From contig LT642270.1 of NCBI GenBank assembly GCA_900128585.1, positions 1 to 18,473 on the forward strand: a stretch of 18,473 nt of DNA, given 5' to 3'. The notes below the pieces were generated by a model. That model ran no database searches, was not told the DNA's origin, and was given only the letters and a program-made list of their open reading frames with translations. This DNA is from Stramenopiles sp. TOSAG23-3 (Eukaryota; Sar). This document shows positions 1 to 7,530 of this stretch, piece by piece; position 1 is the stretch's first letter, and each line of letters starts with the position of its first letter. The translations under genes were made by a program, and so were the position numbers.

Positions 1-19
1 CTTTCTTTCTTTCTTTCTT

Positions 20-80
<61 letters not shown>
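1..80. repeat. (CTTT)n microsatellite
   Basis: Tandem CTTT units run from the first base to about position 80, broken once by CTAT near 21-24 and ending in CTTC. The array is cut by the window edge, so its full length is unknown. It is a simple repeat in non-coding DNA, and no function is implied. Confidence 0.95.
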
Positions 81-554
81 TTTATCATCATTTTCTTCTC
101 TTCATTATTATTTTCAGAATTTTATCTTCATTGTGATTATGTATTTAATTATTATTCCAATTATTATAAAATATAATAAAATAATATAAAAAAAAAAAGT
201 ACGCCAAGTGCACCAATAGCCAATTACCTAATAACATTATAATTATATCAGCACAGCACCACCATAAATAATAATATTGCAGTAGAAGAAGAAGAGAGAA
301 AGAAAAAAAAAGAAGAAGGAAGGAGGAAACGAAACTGTTTTTGTTGTTGTTTGGTTTGTTCGTTCCGCTGACAGAAATGGGAAGATCATAATCATAAAGT
401 CTATATAATATAGTATTGCTCAAGTTTCTTTCACACCTATTATACACGAACGAATCAAAAAATCTCAACACGAAAGAAGAGTTTAAACAGAGATTTGAAC
501 AAAACGCATATCATTATTTTAAGAATCCAAATTTATTAATTAGAAAATGTGCCA
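81..554. other. AT-rich leader/intergenic upstream of the IQ gene
   Basis: AT-rich DNA with no convincing gene. A purine-rich stretch at about 285-328 (GAA/GGA units, A runs) stands out. Open frames here, such as a phenylalanine/leucine/tyrosine-rich one on the minus strand at 145-471, are what AT-rich and pyrimidine-rich sequence produces by chance. An in-frame stop at 537-539 (TAA) closes the frame of the downstream gene. A short ATG-to-TAA frame at 377-391 (ATG GGA AGA TCA TAA) would be an upstream ORF only if transcription starts before it. Confidence 0.6.
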
Positions 555-558
555 ATGA
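547..558 (+). promoter_or_regulatory. 3-codon upstream ORF overlapping the main start
   Basis: ATG TGC CAA TGA at 547-558 is in another frame. Its TGA overlaps the ATG at 555 of the IQ gene as ATGA. The upstream ATG has A at -3, a favourable context, whereas the ATG at 555 has C at -3. If the transcript includes it, this minimal ORF could reduce or couple initiation at 555. Functional use is inference. Confidence 0.3.
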
Positions 559-3494
559 GTGGAATCGATACAAGTGCCCATGTGGGTGCCAACGGCCTTC
601 AGGTTGGGCCAGAAATGTTGGAAGGCGAACCATTAGAGGATGCGGGCATGTGGCTTACCCCTGAAGATAACATGGCCAAGCACCATCACCCTTGCACTCC
701 AATAGAAACTCCAAGGTCCGAGAGTGAGCTGTCGTTTGATTTTCACTACCCAACTGACAGTGACGAAGAAGAAGACCCTGCGGTAGACTTGACCAAGGTG
801 GCTTTTGGGGTTATTTATGTACCGACTAAACACTTCAAGGCCAGGAAACCATTGAAGACCCCAGTATGGCAGCAAATGTGCCGCCCAAGTCCATTGCCCA
901 AACGTCTACCGAAACAACACCCTAGCTACGAAGATGAAGAGAAAAGAATTCTTAGAGAGATGGCAGCAACGAAACGGATAGAAATAGAACAGGCTGTCGT
1001 GGAGCGGAAGAAATACGACCGGTCACGAGAAAATTCCCACGAGTGGGTTCAAGGACAGGTCTGGATGGAGCGAGAGATGGAGCTACGGTGGGAATTGATC
1101 TCATCGACGTACAGATTAAGCGAAAAATCTATTAGCAAACGAACAAAAAGAGAAAATGAGTTTAGTTTGGAACTAGTACGCGAAGCGATTGTCGAGTTGA
1201 AGACTCTGTTAAAAATGAAACCGACTCATCCGAACGGAAGAATGCTGATTATCCGCTGCATTGGTCGGCTGCCACATAAAGAGAGGGTCGCAATGTACGG
1301 ACCCTCGTACACCGTAGACTGGATATACAGAGCAAACCCAAAAACGTCGTGGAAAACGCCCTTTTTAAACCACCGAGTTCCTCGCACAAAACTGTACGAT
1401 CCACAATACAGAGTACTGGCATCCCACGAGGCGCCCCCAATGGCGTGGCTGCATTACATGGACATTAAAGTCGACGAGGGCATATCTGACGCACGTGAGC
1501 GTGGATCGAAGGCAGCTGCAAAAATCCAGAGACTATATTTGAAACGGTACAGGTTTCGGGGAAAAAATGCTACAGAGATCCAGCGATTGTATCGTGCACA
1601 CTGTATACGAATGGCTGTAAAGCGGAAATGGAAGCGAGAAGGGAGTGCACAAAGCATTATTGCTGCCCGAACCCGAGGGGTTCAATGGAGAGATAAATTG
1701 AGGCAAATGAAAATATCCATTGTAGTGTTGCAGTGTATGGCGAGGCGCCGAAGAGCCATGTGGGCGTTGTATGACTTGAAGCTGGACAAGGAGCATGGCG
1801 AGGCAGCAATACAAATACAGAAAATGATGCGCGGATGGTGGAGACGACGTTGCTGGAAATTAGCAAAGTTAAGAATTCGAGTGCTTCGGTTTGTCGTTCG
1901 GATAGGTGTCTTTATGAACCGTTGCCTGAGACGAAGGAATGCTTCCATACGGATTCAGACTTGTTGGAGGTGCTTCGTTCCCTGCAGAAATTATAGAATA
2001 TACAGGGAGACAAAGGCTGCAAAAAAAATTCAAACGATAACAAGAAAAGTGAAAGCAAGAAAAGAGTACAGGAATTACCTGCGTTCTATCCTTCGCCTCC
2101 AATGCAATCTTCGCCGGAAGCGAGCGCAAAAAGTTGTTGCCGAAACAATTGTTGAGCGCACCATTGAAGAAGAAGTTCGCGTAGACGACGAACAAGAATT
2201 TGTGGAGTACGTCGAAGAAAACTGTATAGACTCTGTTTTAGAGTTTTTGAAGACAAGGGAGGGAAAAATGATGGTTTCGACGGTAGCGAATAGATTATCT
2301 AGTCGAGACAAACAGTACCGGAGAAAACGGTTCTGGATGTGGTTCAAAGGTCAAGGGCAAGCCAAAGTGCTCAAAGCAAAGTTTGCTGTTTGGTTTAGTC
2401 ACTATGATGTGTTAGGTGTTGGGAGACTAGGGTTTGATTCGTTAAGGGCGTTCATGAAAGATGAATTGTGCGTGCCTGTTGACGATGAAGAGTTTACAAA
2501 CTTGGCCATAATGTTGGATGACAGCATACCTCAGGGTGGAACTCGAGGCGTTGGCGCATTGTTGAAACGGAAGAAAACCGTCTCAAGCGCTTTCTATGCT
2601 ACTTTCAATACCATCTACTTGTGGTTCGCACAGCTCACCGGCTGGCCCGTGGAAGAGAAAACAAAAATAAAGAAGAAAGCGCGAAGCAGCAAACCAAAAA
2701 GGGCAAAGTCTTCCGTTTCGTTAAAGTACGTGTCGGAGAAAGAGCATGCTGCTTCACAGAAAAAATTGAAGCGGAAGAAGGCTTTAAAACGAATCACCAC
2801 ATCGAAGTACAAAGGAATAGCCACAAAAACTATACTGGCACAGGTCCGTAGACACGCGCGGGCGAGTGCCATGGAAAGGTTTCGGGAAGTTCACCGGCCA
2901 TCTGGTGTATGCAGCCACTGTAAGAGGGCGTTTGCCTTCCACTCGGATTTAAACGATCATCGAGATGGAAAAATATCGCGTTCCACCGGGATCGCAAAAA
3001 TTATAATGGACGCGCACCTTGCTGCAGATGCTGAGAACGATATCGTGCGTCGCTGGAAGCTGTCTTGCGTGGATCGAAGTAATTTTGACGCCGCATACCT
3101 TGATCTGTCATACGGACGAAAAACCATTAAATCGATTTTAGGAGGCAGCAAACCATTATATAAACCAAGCTTTGCAGCAAACTCAAGGCTGAAAAACATA
3201 TTTCGATCCAAAGCGGGAAAAATAACGTCGAACTTGTTAAGTGACGCTACAGGAACCAAAGGGCTTCATCGTACAGTAGACTCCGGCGAAAAAGAAAGTG
3301 TCAGCGCAGCTGATCCCGCAGACATTCTTCCACTTGGTGGTGTTAACTTTGTAACAGCGACAAACAAATATGTTGTAACTGCTGAAGTAGCGAAAGGTGT
3401 CAAAGCAACAGCTTCAACCGAAGACGTTGTTACAGAAGAAGATACTGATTTGGATGAAGAGGAGGCTGAGGTAAGTGAAGATGGATTCTTGTAG
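555..3494 (+). CDS. Large IQ-motif protein with degenerate EF-hand and imperfect C2H2 finger
   Basis: Single open frame of 979 codons ending in TAG. The longest frame opens at a GTG at 549, so I start at the first ATG, 555; a second in-frame ATG at 615 has a better context (A at -1, G at -3) and is the alternative. In order: an acidic patch near residues 56-75; charged helical stretches at 125-230 (K/R/E-rich); an array of about eight IQ motifs at 317-528, with IQ or related pairs near 324, 342, 370, 392, 421, 467, 492 and 515 followed by R/K clusters; an acidic helix at 533-558; a degenerate EF-hand-like segment (YDVLGVGRLGFDSLRAFM, about 617-634); a very basic linker at 700-760; a C2H2-like finger at 786-805; and an acidic C-terminus. 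IQ motifs are known calmodulin or EF-hand protein binding sites, so a calmodulin-regulated scaffold, possibly cytoskeletal or ciliary, is a reasonable inference. No myosin motor, kinase or GTPase domain is visible. The family is not recognised beyond the IQ array. The gene is convergent with the RBR gene downstream. Confidence 0.85.
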   Translation: MSGIDTSAHVGANGLQVGPEMLEGEPLEDAGMWLTPEDNMAKHHHPCTPIETPRSESELSFDFHYPTDSDEEEDPAVDLTKVAFGVIYVPTKHFKARKPLKTPVWQQMCRPSPLPKRLPKQHPSYEDEEKRILREMAATKRIEIEQAVVERKKYDRSRENSHEWVQGQVWMEREMELRWELISSTYRLSEKSISKRTKRENEFSLELVREAIVELKTLLKMKPTHPNGRMLIIRCIGRLPHKERVAMYGPSYTVDWIYRANPKTSWKTPFLNHRVPRTKLYDPQYRVLASHEAPPMAWLHYMDIKVDEGISDARERGSKAAAKIQRLYLKRYRFRGKNATEIQRLYRAHCIRMAVKRKWKREGSAQSIIAARTRGVQWRDKLRQMKISIVVLQCMARRRRAMWALYDLKLDKEHGEAAIQIQKMMRGWWRRRCWKLAKLRIRVLRFVVRIGVFMNRCLRRRNASIRIQTCWRCFVPCRNYRIYRETKAAKKIQTITRKVKARKEYRNYLRSILRLQCNLRRKRAQKVVAETIVERTIEEEVRVDDEQEFVEYVEENCIDSVLEFLKTREGKMMVSTVANRLSSRDKQYRRKRFWMWFKGQGQAKVLKAKFAVWFSHYDVLGVGRLGFDSLRAFMKDELCVPVDDEEFTNLAIMLDDSIPQGGTRGVGALLKRKKTVSSAFYATFNTIYLWFAQLTGWPVEEKTKIKKKARSSKPKRAKSSVSLKYVSEKEHAASQKKLKRKKALKRITTSKYKGIATKTILAQVRRHARASAMERFREVHRPSGVCSHCKRAFAFHSDLNDHRDGKISRSTGIAKIIMDAHLAADAENDIVRRWKLSCVDRSNFDAAYLDLSYGRKTIKSILGGSKPLYKPSFAANSRLKNIFRSKAGKITSNLLSDATGTKGLHRTVDSGEKESVSAADPADILPLGGVNFVTATNKYVVTAEVAKGVKATASTEDVVTEEDTDLDEEEAEVSEDGFL

Positions 3495-3549
3495 AAAAGT
3501 TTGTTTGTTTGTATCTTTTTATGTGAAAAGAAGTTCACAAGGTTAGGTT

Positions 3550-3555
3550 ATTAAA
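3550..3555 (+). terminator. Candidate poly(A) signal of the IQ gene
   Basis: ATTAAA lies 56 nt after the TAG stop in AT-rich sequence. This common variant hexamer would be expected often by chance at this composition, so support is weak. Confidence 0.3.
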
Positions 3556-3566
3556 GAAGATAAATT

Positions 3567-3612
3567 TTAATTACCTAAAAACAAGAAAATTGGCTGTTAT
3601 TTAAGTAATTAA
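3567..3612. repeat. Repeat copy 1 (TTAATTAC...GTAATTAA-bounded)
   Basis: A 46-nt unit bounded by TTAATTAC (3567-3574) and its reverse complement GTAATTAA (3605-3612). It contains a 22-nt core at 3576-3597 that includes ACAAGAAAATTGGCTG. The same boundaries and core recur at 3748-3800. The inverted 8-bp ends are AT-rich and could be coincidental, but the shared 22-nt core is not. Confidence 0.7.
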
Positions 3613-3747
3613 TTACTAAACTGCCAAAGGTTAGTAACATAGGTTATTGTATTGCAAAACAAATTATATAGTGTATTGTATTGATATACTCTTAAATTAA
3701 AAACGAATGTCTAAATAATTTAGAGTTCAGTTCGCAGTACATTAATT

Positions 3748-3800
3748 TTAATTACTTAAATTAAAAACAAGAAAATTGGCTGTGATTTATAAGTAATTAA
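3748..3800. repeat. Repeat copy 2 (direct copy of 3567-3612)
   Basis: A 53-nt unit with the same TTAATTAC (3748-3755) and GTAATTAA (3793-3800) ends and an identical 22-nt core at 3762-3783. It differs by a few bases inserted before the core and two after it. It is in the same orientation as copy 1, about 180 bp away, which points to a local duplication or a small non-autonomous element. Confidence 0.7.
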
Positions 3801-3831
3801 ATTTAGCAACAGCCAATTTTCTTGTTTTTAA
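3761..3831. repeat. 23-bp perfect inverted repeat with 25-nt loop
   Basis: The left arm 3761-3783 and right arm 3809-3831 are exact reverse complements over 23 bases, separated by a 25-nt AT-rich loop. The left arm is the core of repeat copy 2, and the right arm is a third, inverted core. An RNA copy would form a strong hairpin on either strand. It lies between convergent genes, so a role in 3' end formation is possible, but a mobile-element relic is equally possible. Confidence 0.85.
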
Positions 3832-3946
3832 AATTTAGCTTTGTCATATATACTCTTAAACTCTTAAATTTTAATTCTTTTGAGATAATATTACGAGAGT
3901 ATAAAAAAAAGAGGTGTGTCAGTTCAAGAACCAAATCTCCCAAACA

Positions 3947-4084
3947 TTACGCTCGTCCCCGCACTAACGCTTTAGGTTGTCTGCTCCCACTAGAAGCACC
4001 AGGGATGTTCAGCCCGTCGGTCATATTTGCAACAAGGATTTGCGCTTTCTCCCCCGATTTTCCAAACTTTTTCAGTTCAACGCG
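3947..4084 (-). other. Probable frame-shifted C-terminal tail of the RBR gene
   Basis: From the CGC at 4084-4082 an open frame, offset by one base from the RBR frame, runs 45 codons to a TAA at 3947-3949. It reads RVELKKFGKSGEKAQILV and then a Gly/Ser/basic tail. Base composition stays coding-like to about 3950 and falls to AT-rich spacer immediately after this stop, not after the TGA at 4077. RNF216 proteins normally continue past RING2 with a charged helix after an EDD-type motif. The join lies in or next to an alternating CGCGCG run (4081-4086). Causes could be a one-base indel in the assembly, a genuine recent mutation or unusual decoding. It is described here as seen; no joined product is proposed as established. 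Confidence 0.55.
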
Positions 4085-6119
4085 CGTCGTCTTCTTTTGC
4101 GTTGGAGTACAAAGGACAACCGGTACATTTGTCTCTCTTTTTATGTGTACAGTGCGGCTTTTGGCAGAAGTGTTTGTATTTGACTTCTTTGGGGATATAT
4201 TTTCTGCAGACATAGCACGAATACGCTCCACATTCGCTGCACGTCATTTTATTGCAGCCTTCAGTTTTGAAGAACCTCACTTTTTTACATCCAGGGCACG
4301 TTCGGATTTTGGCTTCTGTCATTTTTTCTTCAATTCGTTGTCTTATCGACACTTCATTCTTTTCCTCTGCCTCTTCACATTTAAATGGTATATGACTGCG
4401 CTTCTTACACTTGATGCAGCTTTTGATTTGGCACTTTGAGTTGGGACAATCAAAAATATTGTTTCCATGTGGGACAATTGCAGCAGCGTCACAAAATGGA
4501 CACTGGACTAGCCCGTCTATCTTTGCTTTCGAAACAGCAGCTCTGGCCACAGTTTGTTCATATTTTTGAAAAATTCGAGGGGGTAAAGCACGGCGCAGTT
4601 CTGCTGGGGAGTAAGTCCCTGTACAGGTCCCGTACATGTCCATACATTTTAGGACTGCCCTTTGTTTGCCGAACACTTCTTCTTGTACGTACCTACGGAG
4701 ACAATTGCCACAAAAGTGGTGTTTTCCAGTTGTGCAAGTTACCGTGGCAGGCTTTACAACATCTTCGCAACACACTAAGCACTCTACAGTGGTGTAATTG
4801 GTACCATTTTTAGCGTCCGCAGCCTCTTTCAAGATTCTATCGATTGGGCTCAGTGTCTTTAGCTCCTGCTCTCGCTCCCACTCCATTTCTGCACGAACGC
4901 CAGGATGAACTGGAAGTCGCCTACTCGTACTGTACCGTCCTGTGGATCGGGGTTGTTTCAGGAGCATCTGACGTTTCTTCATGTCTTCGAAGCTAATCCC
5001 ATTTAAATACTTTTTCGTTCTCACGTAAGACGGCCTGCCTGCCTGATGCCACCCACTTGTTATGGCGGACTGTTTCAGAAATGGAAAGTCATATGCGCAT
5101 AGCTGATGCATCGCAGATTCATGGTAGGCACTACTACTATTTGTGCTAATGACAAAATCCTTCTGTAATTGGTCAAGTATATCCCCTTCTGACTTGGACT
5201 CCTTGTCCGCTGCTGGTGCTTCTTCTGAAACGGCCGGAAACTCATTTTCTGCCATGTAAGACAGTAACTGTTTATAACAGTTCTGACAAGTTTTAGAATT
5301 TTTGCACCGTTCTTGCAATTTTTGCTTCACCCAGTCCTCTTTAACATTCGGGAAAATTTTTAGTATTTCCAACATGGGAGTCACACGCTCGCGTGGTGCT
5401 AATTGCTGGGCCTGTACCGGCGGTGCATTACCTGACAAATCGATAGCACCCGACAAATCCATAACTACTGGCGGCGATCTATTTCCTACAAACGGCCCTA
5501 TGTGCGCACTCTGGCCAACACGTTGATCTGTAGAATCATCACCATCAACAAGATTCACTACAATAGCCCCCTTGGCCATTTCTGCCGTGGTGTCCCTCAA
5601 AGCCGTCAAAGTTTGCGAAAGATTGTTCAAACGATCTCGTAATGCCTTTTGGCGATTAATTCTTCTTATCCTGGCAGCCTTTTCCATTTGCCTTTTTTCT
5701 AATATGGCTCGCCTACGAGCGTCGGGTTGTGCGAAAGAAGGGGGGAAGGCAAAGAACCTGTTCCGGGCAGCAGCTGTTCCGGGCGGCGAAAGAACGGAAG
5801 GCATGGGTCCACTGATAACTTTTTCTGCGGATCCATAGATTGCCTTACTTAACCCTGGAACAGCAAAACCTTGGCTACTAGACGGTCCACCTGTGGAGAA
5901 CGCTGGCATGCGCGCTGAGGGTAACGGTTTCTTGTTCACCTTTCTCTTCTTTCGTCGATTCCGCACACGCAGTGTTTCGCCAGTTGCTGTCGTCATGGTG
6001 GAGTAATCTTCTTCCCGATGGCGGACCCGCCCAACACGACGCTGATTCGTCCAAGCAGGCCTATTAGGGGGCACCACAGGACGTTCATCCTGCACCAAGT
6101 CGATAACCTCGTGAGCCAT
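4077..6119 (-). CDS. RNF216/TRIAD3-like RBR E3 ubiquitin ligase
   Basis: Open frame of 680 codons on the minus strand. The frame is open back to a GTG at 6191, but the first ATG is at 6119 with A at -3, so I start there. RBR ligases take ubiquitin from E2 onto a RING2 cysteine and then onto substrate. RING1 spans about 447-502 (C447, C450, H468, C470, C473), IBR about 515-585, and RING2 about 608-638 (C608-x2-C611). C622 in TEGCNKMTC sits where RBR enzymes have the catalytic cysteine. The H/C-rich end at 650-668 (KHFCQKPHC, CTGCPLY) matches the RNF216 subgroup. The N-terminal half has a basic nuclear-localisation-like run (about 51-65), three SUMO-interaction-like motifs (VIDLV at 5-9 followed by DE; IVVNLV at 186-191 followed by acids; VVMDL near 218) and a helix resembling a CUE domain (MLEILKIFPNV, 249-259). 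The TGA at 4077 follows directly after the conserved EDD, and coding-like sequence continues in another frame to 3947, so the C-terminus is suspect. RNF216-type identity is good at the RBR; the N-terminus is judged by motif only. Confidence 0.88.
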   Translation of the reverse strand: MAHEVIDLVQDERPVVPPNRPAWTNQRRVGRVRHREEDYSTMTTATGETLRVRNRRKKRKVNKKPLPSARMPAFSTGGPSSSQGFAVPGLSKAIYGSAEKVISGPMPSVLSPPGTAAARNRFFAFPPSFAQPDARRRAILEKRQMEKAARIRRINRQKALRDRLNNLSQTLTALRDTTAEMAKGAIVVNLVDGDDSTDQRVGQSAHIGPFVGNRSPPVVMDLSGAIDLSGNAPPVQAQQLAPRERVTPMLEILKIFPNVKEDWVKQKLQERCKNSKTCQNCYKQLLSYMAENEFPAVSEEAPAADKESKSEGDILDQLQKDFVISTNSSSAYHESAMHQLCAYDFPFLKQSAITSGWHQAGRPSYVRTKKYLNGISFEDMKKRQMLLKQPRSTGRYSTSRRLPVHPGVRAEMEWEREQELKTLSPIDRILKEAADAKNGTNYTTVECLVCCEDVVKPATVTCTTGKHHFCGNCLRRYVQEEVFGKQRAVLKCMDMYGTCTGTYSPAELRRALPPRIFQKYEQTVARAAVSKAKIDGLVQCPFCDAAAIVPHGNNIFDCPNSKCQIKSCIKCKKRSHIPFKCEEAEEKNEVSIRQRIEEKMTEAKIRTCPGCKKVRFFKTEGCNKMTCSECGAYSCYVCRKYIPKEVKYKHFCQKPHCTHKKRDKCTGCPLYSNAKEDDAR

Positions 6120-7050
6120 TGTCAAAATGCGTTGGGTGATGCCTTTCACGCGCGCGCGGGAGCTACCAAAGAAAAAATGACAAGCGCACACAACACTTCG
6201 GGATCTTTATAGGTATGCCTTCAGTTTATCAATCGATAAATTTCTTTTCGTCAAAAGCATAAGAACATTTCTTACTTCAGAAGCAAAATATGAAATAACT
6301 AAACAAGATTCAAAGTAAAAAAAGGGGGGGGGTGCGGCTGGTCCGTCAGTGACGATAAAATAGTACAGTGTATTAGCTGTGTATATCATCATCAAGAGAA
6401 ATAGTATTTTTTATTAGTAGTAAAAAAAAAAGAAGAGAAGATCATTATTATTTCTTCTTCTCCTCACACATTCAATTTTTTTTTCTTCTACTTGTACGCC
6501 ACCGTTGGGGCTCTGTTGTATTACACAGTGTTTTTTGTGCTTTTATTACTACTACATAGTCTAGTCTCCTCGTAGTATAATAATAAGAAGAAGGAAAAAG
6601 AAGCAAAGAACGCACAGAAAAAAAGGAATGAAAGAAAAATGAATCAATTATTATTAACAAACAAATAAAATAAATACATTACACAGCAAAGGGCGGATAA
6701 ATAGGACTAGAAAGAAATCAACAAACTGAAGAAAGAAAGGCGGGATTTGACAAGGTCTATCTTTGTATTATATATATAGAATACTTTATGTACTTTTATT
6801 TATAATGAACTTTTGATATAATTAACACTATAAAAAGTGGTAAATTCTAATTTTAATTAGGAATATTTACGATAACAATATATGGTTGAGGAAGAAAAGT
6901 ACAACGACGATGAGATATTCTATTAGATTTTAAACCGGCGAGAAGGGCGAAAGAGAGAAAGTTAATATCCACAGAAGAGAAACACATAATATACACACAT
7001 ACATATATTTTATTGCCAGGACCACAAGTTGAGAGGCCGCAACAGCCCCT
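6120..7050. other. AT-rich spacer between the RBR and LSM2 genes
   Basis: About 930 bp with no supported gene. It contains a G9 run at 6324-6332 directly after an A run, GAA/AAG-rich purine stretches near 6423-6440 and 6584-6640, and a TATATATATA stretch near 6770. The upstream 70 bp of the RBR gene (6120-6191) is GC-richer and is probably its 5' leader. Short open frames at 6207-6395 and 6472-6660 on the minus strand lack ATG or domain signals. No tRNA or snRNA fold was recognised by eye. Confidence 0.55.
7008..7013 (-). terminator. Candidate poly(A) signal of LSM2
   Basis: AATAAA on the minus strand (TTTATT on plus) lies about 38 nt after the LSM2 stop, within a CAATAAAATATATG context. The spacing suits a polyadenylation hexamer, though the background is AT-rich. 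Confidence 0.5.
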
Positions 7051-7363
7051 TTATATCTGCTGGGCTTCCTTTCGGGCAGCATCTTGCAATAACTCTGTAT
7101 CCACCTCGTCGCGAGGAATTTGAATATATCTAATGGTGGAGCCGCGAACGAAGCAGCTTTTCACAGAAACTAATTGTGGAAAACGTTCCTTATCTACTAC
7201 TTCGACGTTCGTTAGTTTAACATTCAAATATTGGTCGACGCTTTCCAATGTACCAGTAAGGGACAAATCATTCTTCAATTCTACACAAACTGCCTTACCA
7301 ACTAACGTTTTAAAAAAAGAATAAAAAATCTGTGTGAACCAGGGGAGTTCAGATACTTACCAT
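7051..7363 (-). CDS. LSm2, U6 snRNA-associated Sm-like protein (two exons)
   Basis: The spliced product is 93 aa. Exon 1 is only the ATG at 7363-7361; exon 2 runs 7329-7051 and ends in TAA. The intron is 7360-7330. Exon 2 begins IFYSFFKTLVGK, which matches the conserved LSm2 start (M-x-FYSFFK-x-LVGK), and continues with ELKNDLSLTGTLESVDQYLN (Sm1 region, D33/Y35/L36/N37), CFVRGSTIRYIQIP (Sm2 region, R63-G64) and the LSm2-specific ending VDTELLQDAARKEA. The length matches the usual ~95 aa of the family. LSm2 is a subunit of the LSm2-8 ring that binds the 3' end of U6 snRNA in the nucleus and of the LSm1-7 ring in cytoplasmic mRNA decay. Reading without splicing gives ATG GTA AGT ATC TGA, so splicing is required. 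The gene is divergent from the RING-H2 gene, with about 1.15 kb between starts. Confidence 0.95.
7330..7360 (-). other. 31-nt GT-AG spliceosomal intron directly after the LSM2 start codon
   Basis: On the minus strand the intron starts GTAAGTATCTGAAC and ends GGTTCACACAG, 31 nt in all. The donor is a full GTAAGT consensus. A CTGAAC near nucleotides 9-14 of the intron could serve as branch region. Removal restores the conserved LSm2 N-terminus exactly. The length is near the lower limit known for spliceosomal introns. Confidence 0.9.
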
Positions 7364-7530
7364 GATCGAAAAAGGCTAACAGGACTTCTATCTTTTGAAC
7401 AGATAAACTATTGATAAAATCCAAAAAATATTTAATGTCACGAATAAAACTGTTTATTTCAACAGCCGTTACAAATCGTTCGCTTGTTATTTTCCGTTTG
7501 ATTCATCACAAATATATTTAACTCCAAATA

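Larger units (their letters stand above)
3495..3946. other. AT-rich convergent spacer (3' ends of the IQ and RBR genes)
   Basis: About 450 bp of strongly AT-rich DNA between two converging genes. It contains a possible polyadenylation hexamer ATTAAA at 3550-3555 for the plus-strand gene and a three-copy repeat family listed separately. A short phrase close to ATATACTCTTAAA also occurs twice, near 3684 and near 3847. No gene is seen. Composition changes sharply at about 3947-3950, where GC-richer coding-like sequence of the minus-strand gene begins. Confidence 0.65.

Noticed and set aside
3471-3494. Perfect splice donor GAG|GTAAGT near the end of the IQ gene, with TTCTTGTAG 24 nt later
   Set aside because: Removing it would add only an AT-rich tail resembling UTR, 24 nt is shorter than the one intron seen, and the acidic C-terminus reads naturally through to TAG. 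cDNA would settle it.
4045-4081. Possible 37-nt intron (GTTGAA...AAAG) that would bridge the RBR frame break
   Set aside because: It restores frame, but GTTGAA is a poor donor compared with GTAAGT in LSM2, and it removes the charged stretch that best fits the family. A one-base indel is simpler.
3822-4439. Plus-strand open frame of about 200 codons opposite the RBR C-terminus
   Set aside because: Antisense shadow of RING2; phenylalanine-rich and starting in AT-rich spacer.
6120-6191. Upstream extension of the RBR frame to a GTG at 6191
   Set aside because: Non-ATG start with no family support; ATG 6119 has a good context.
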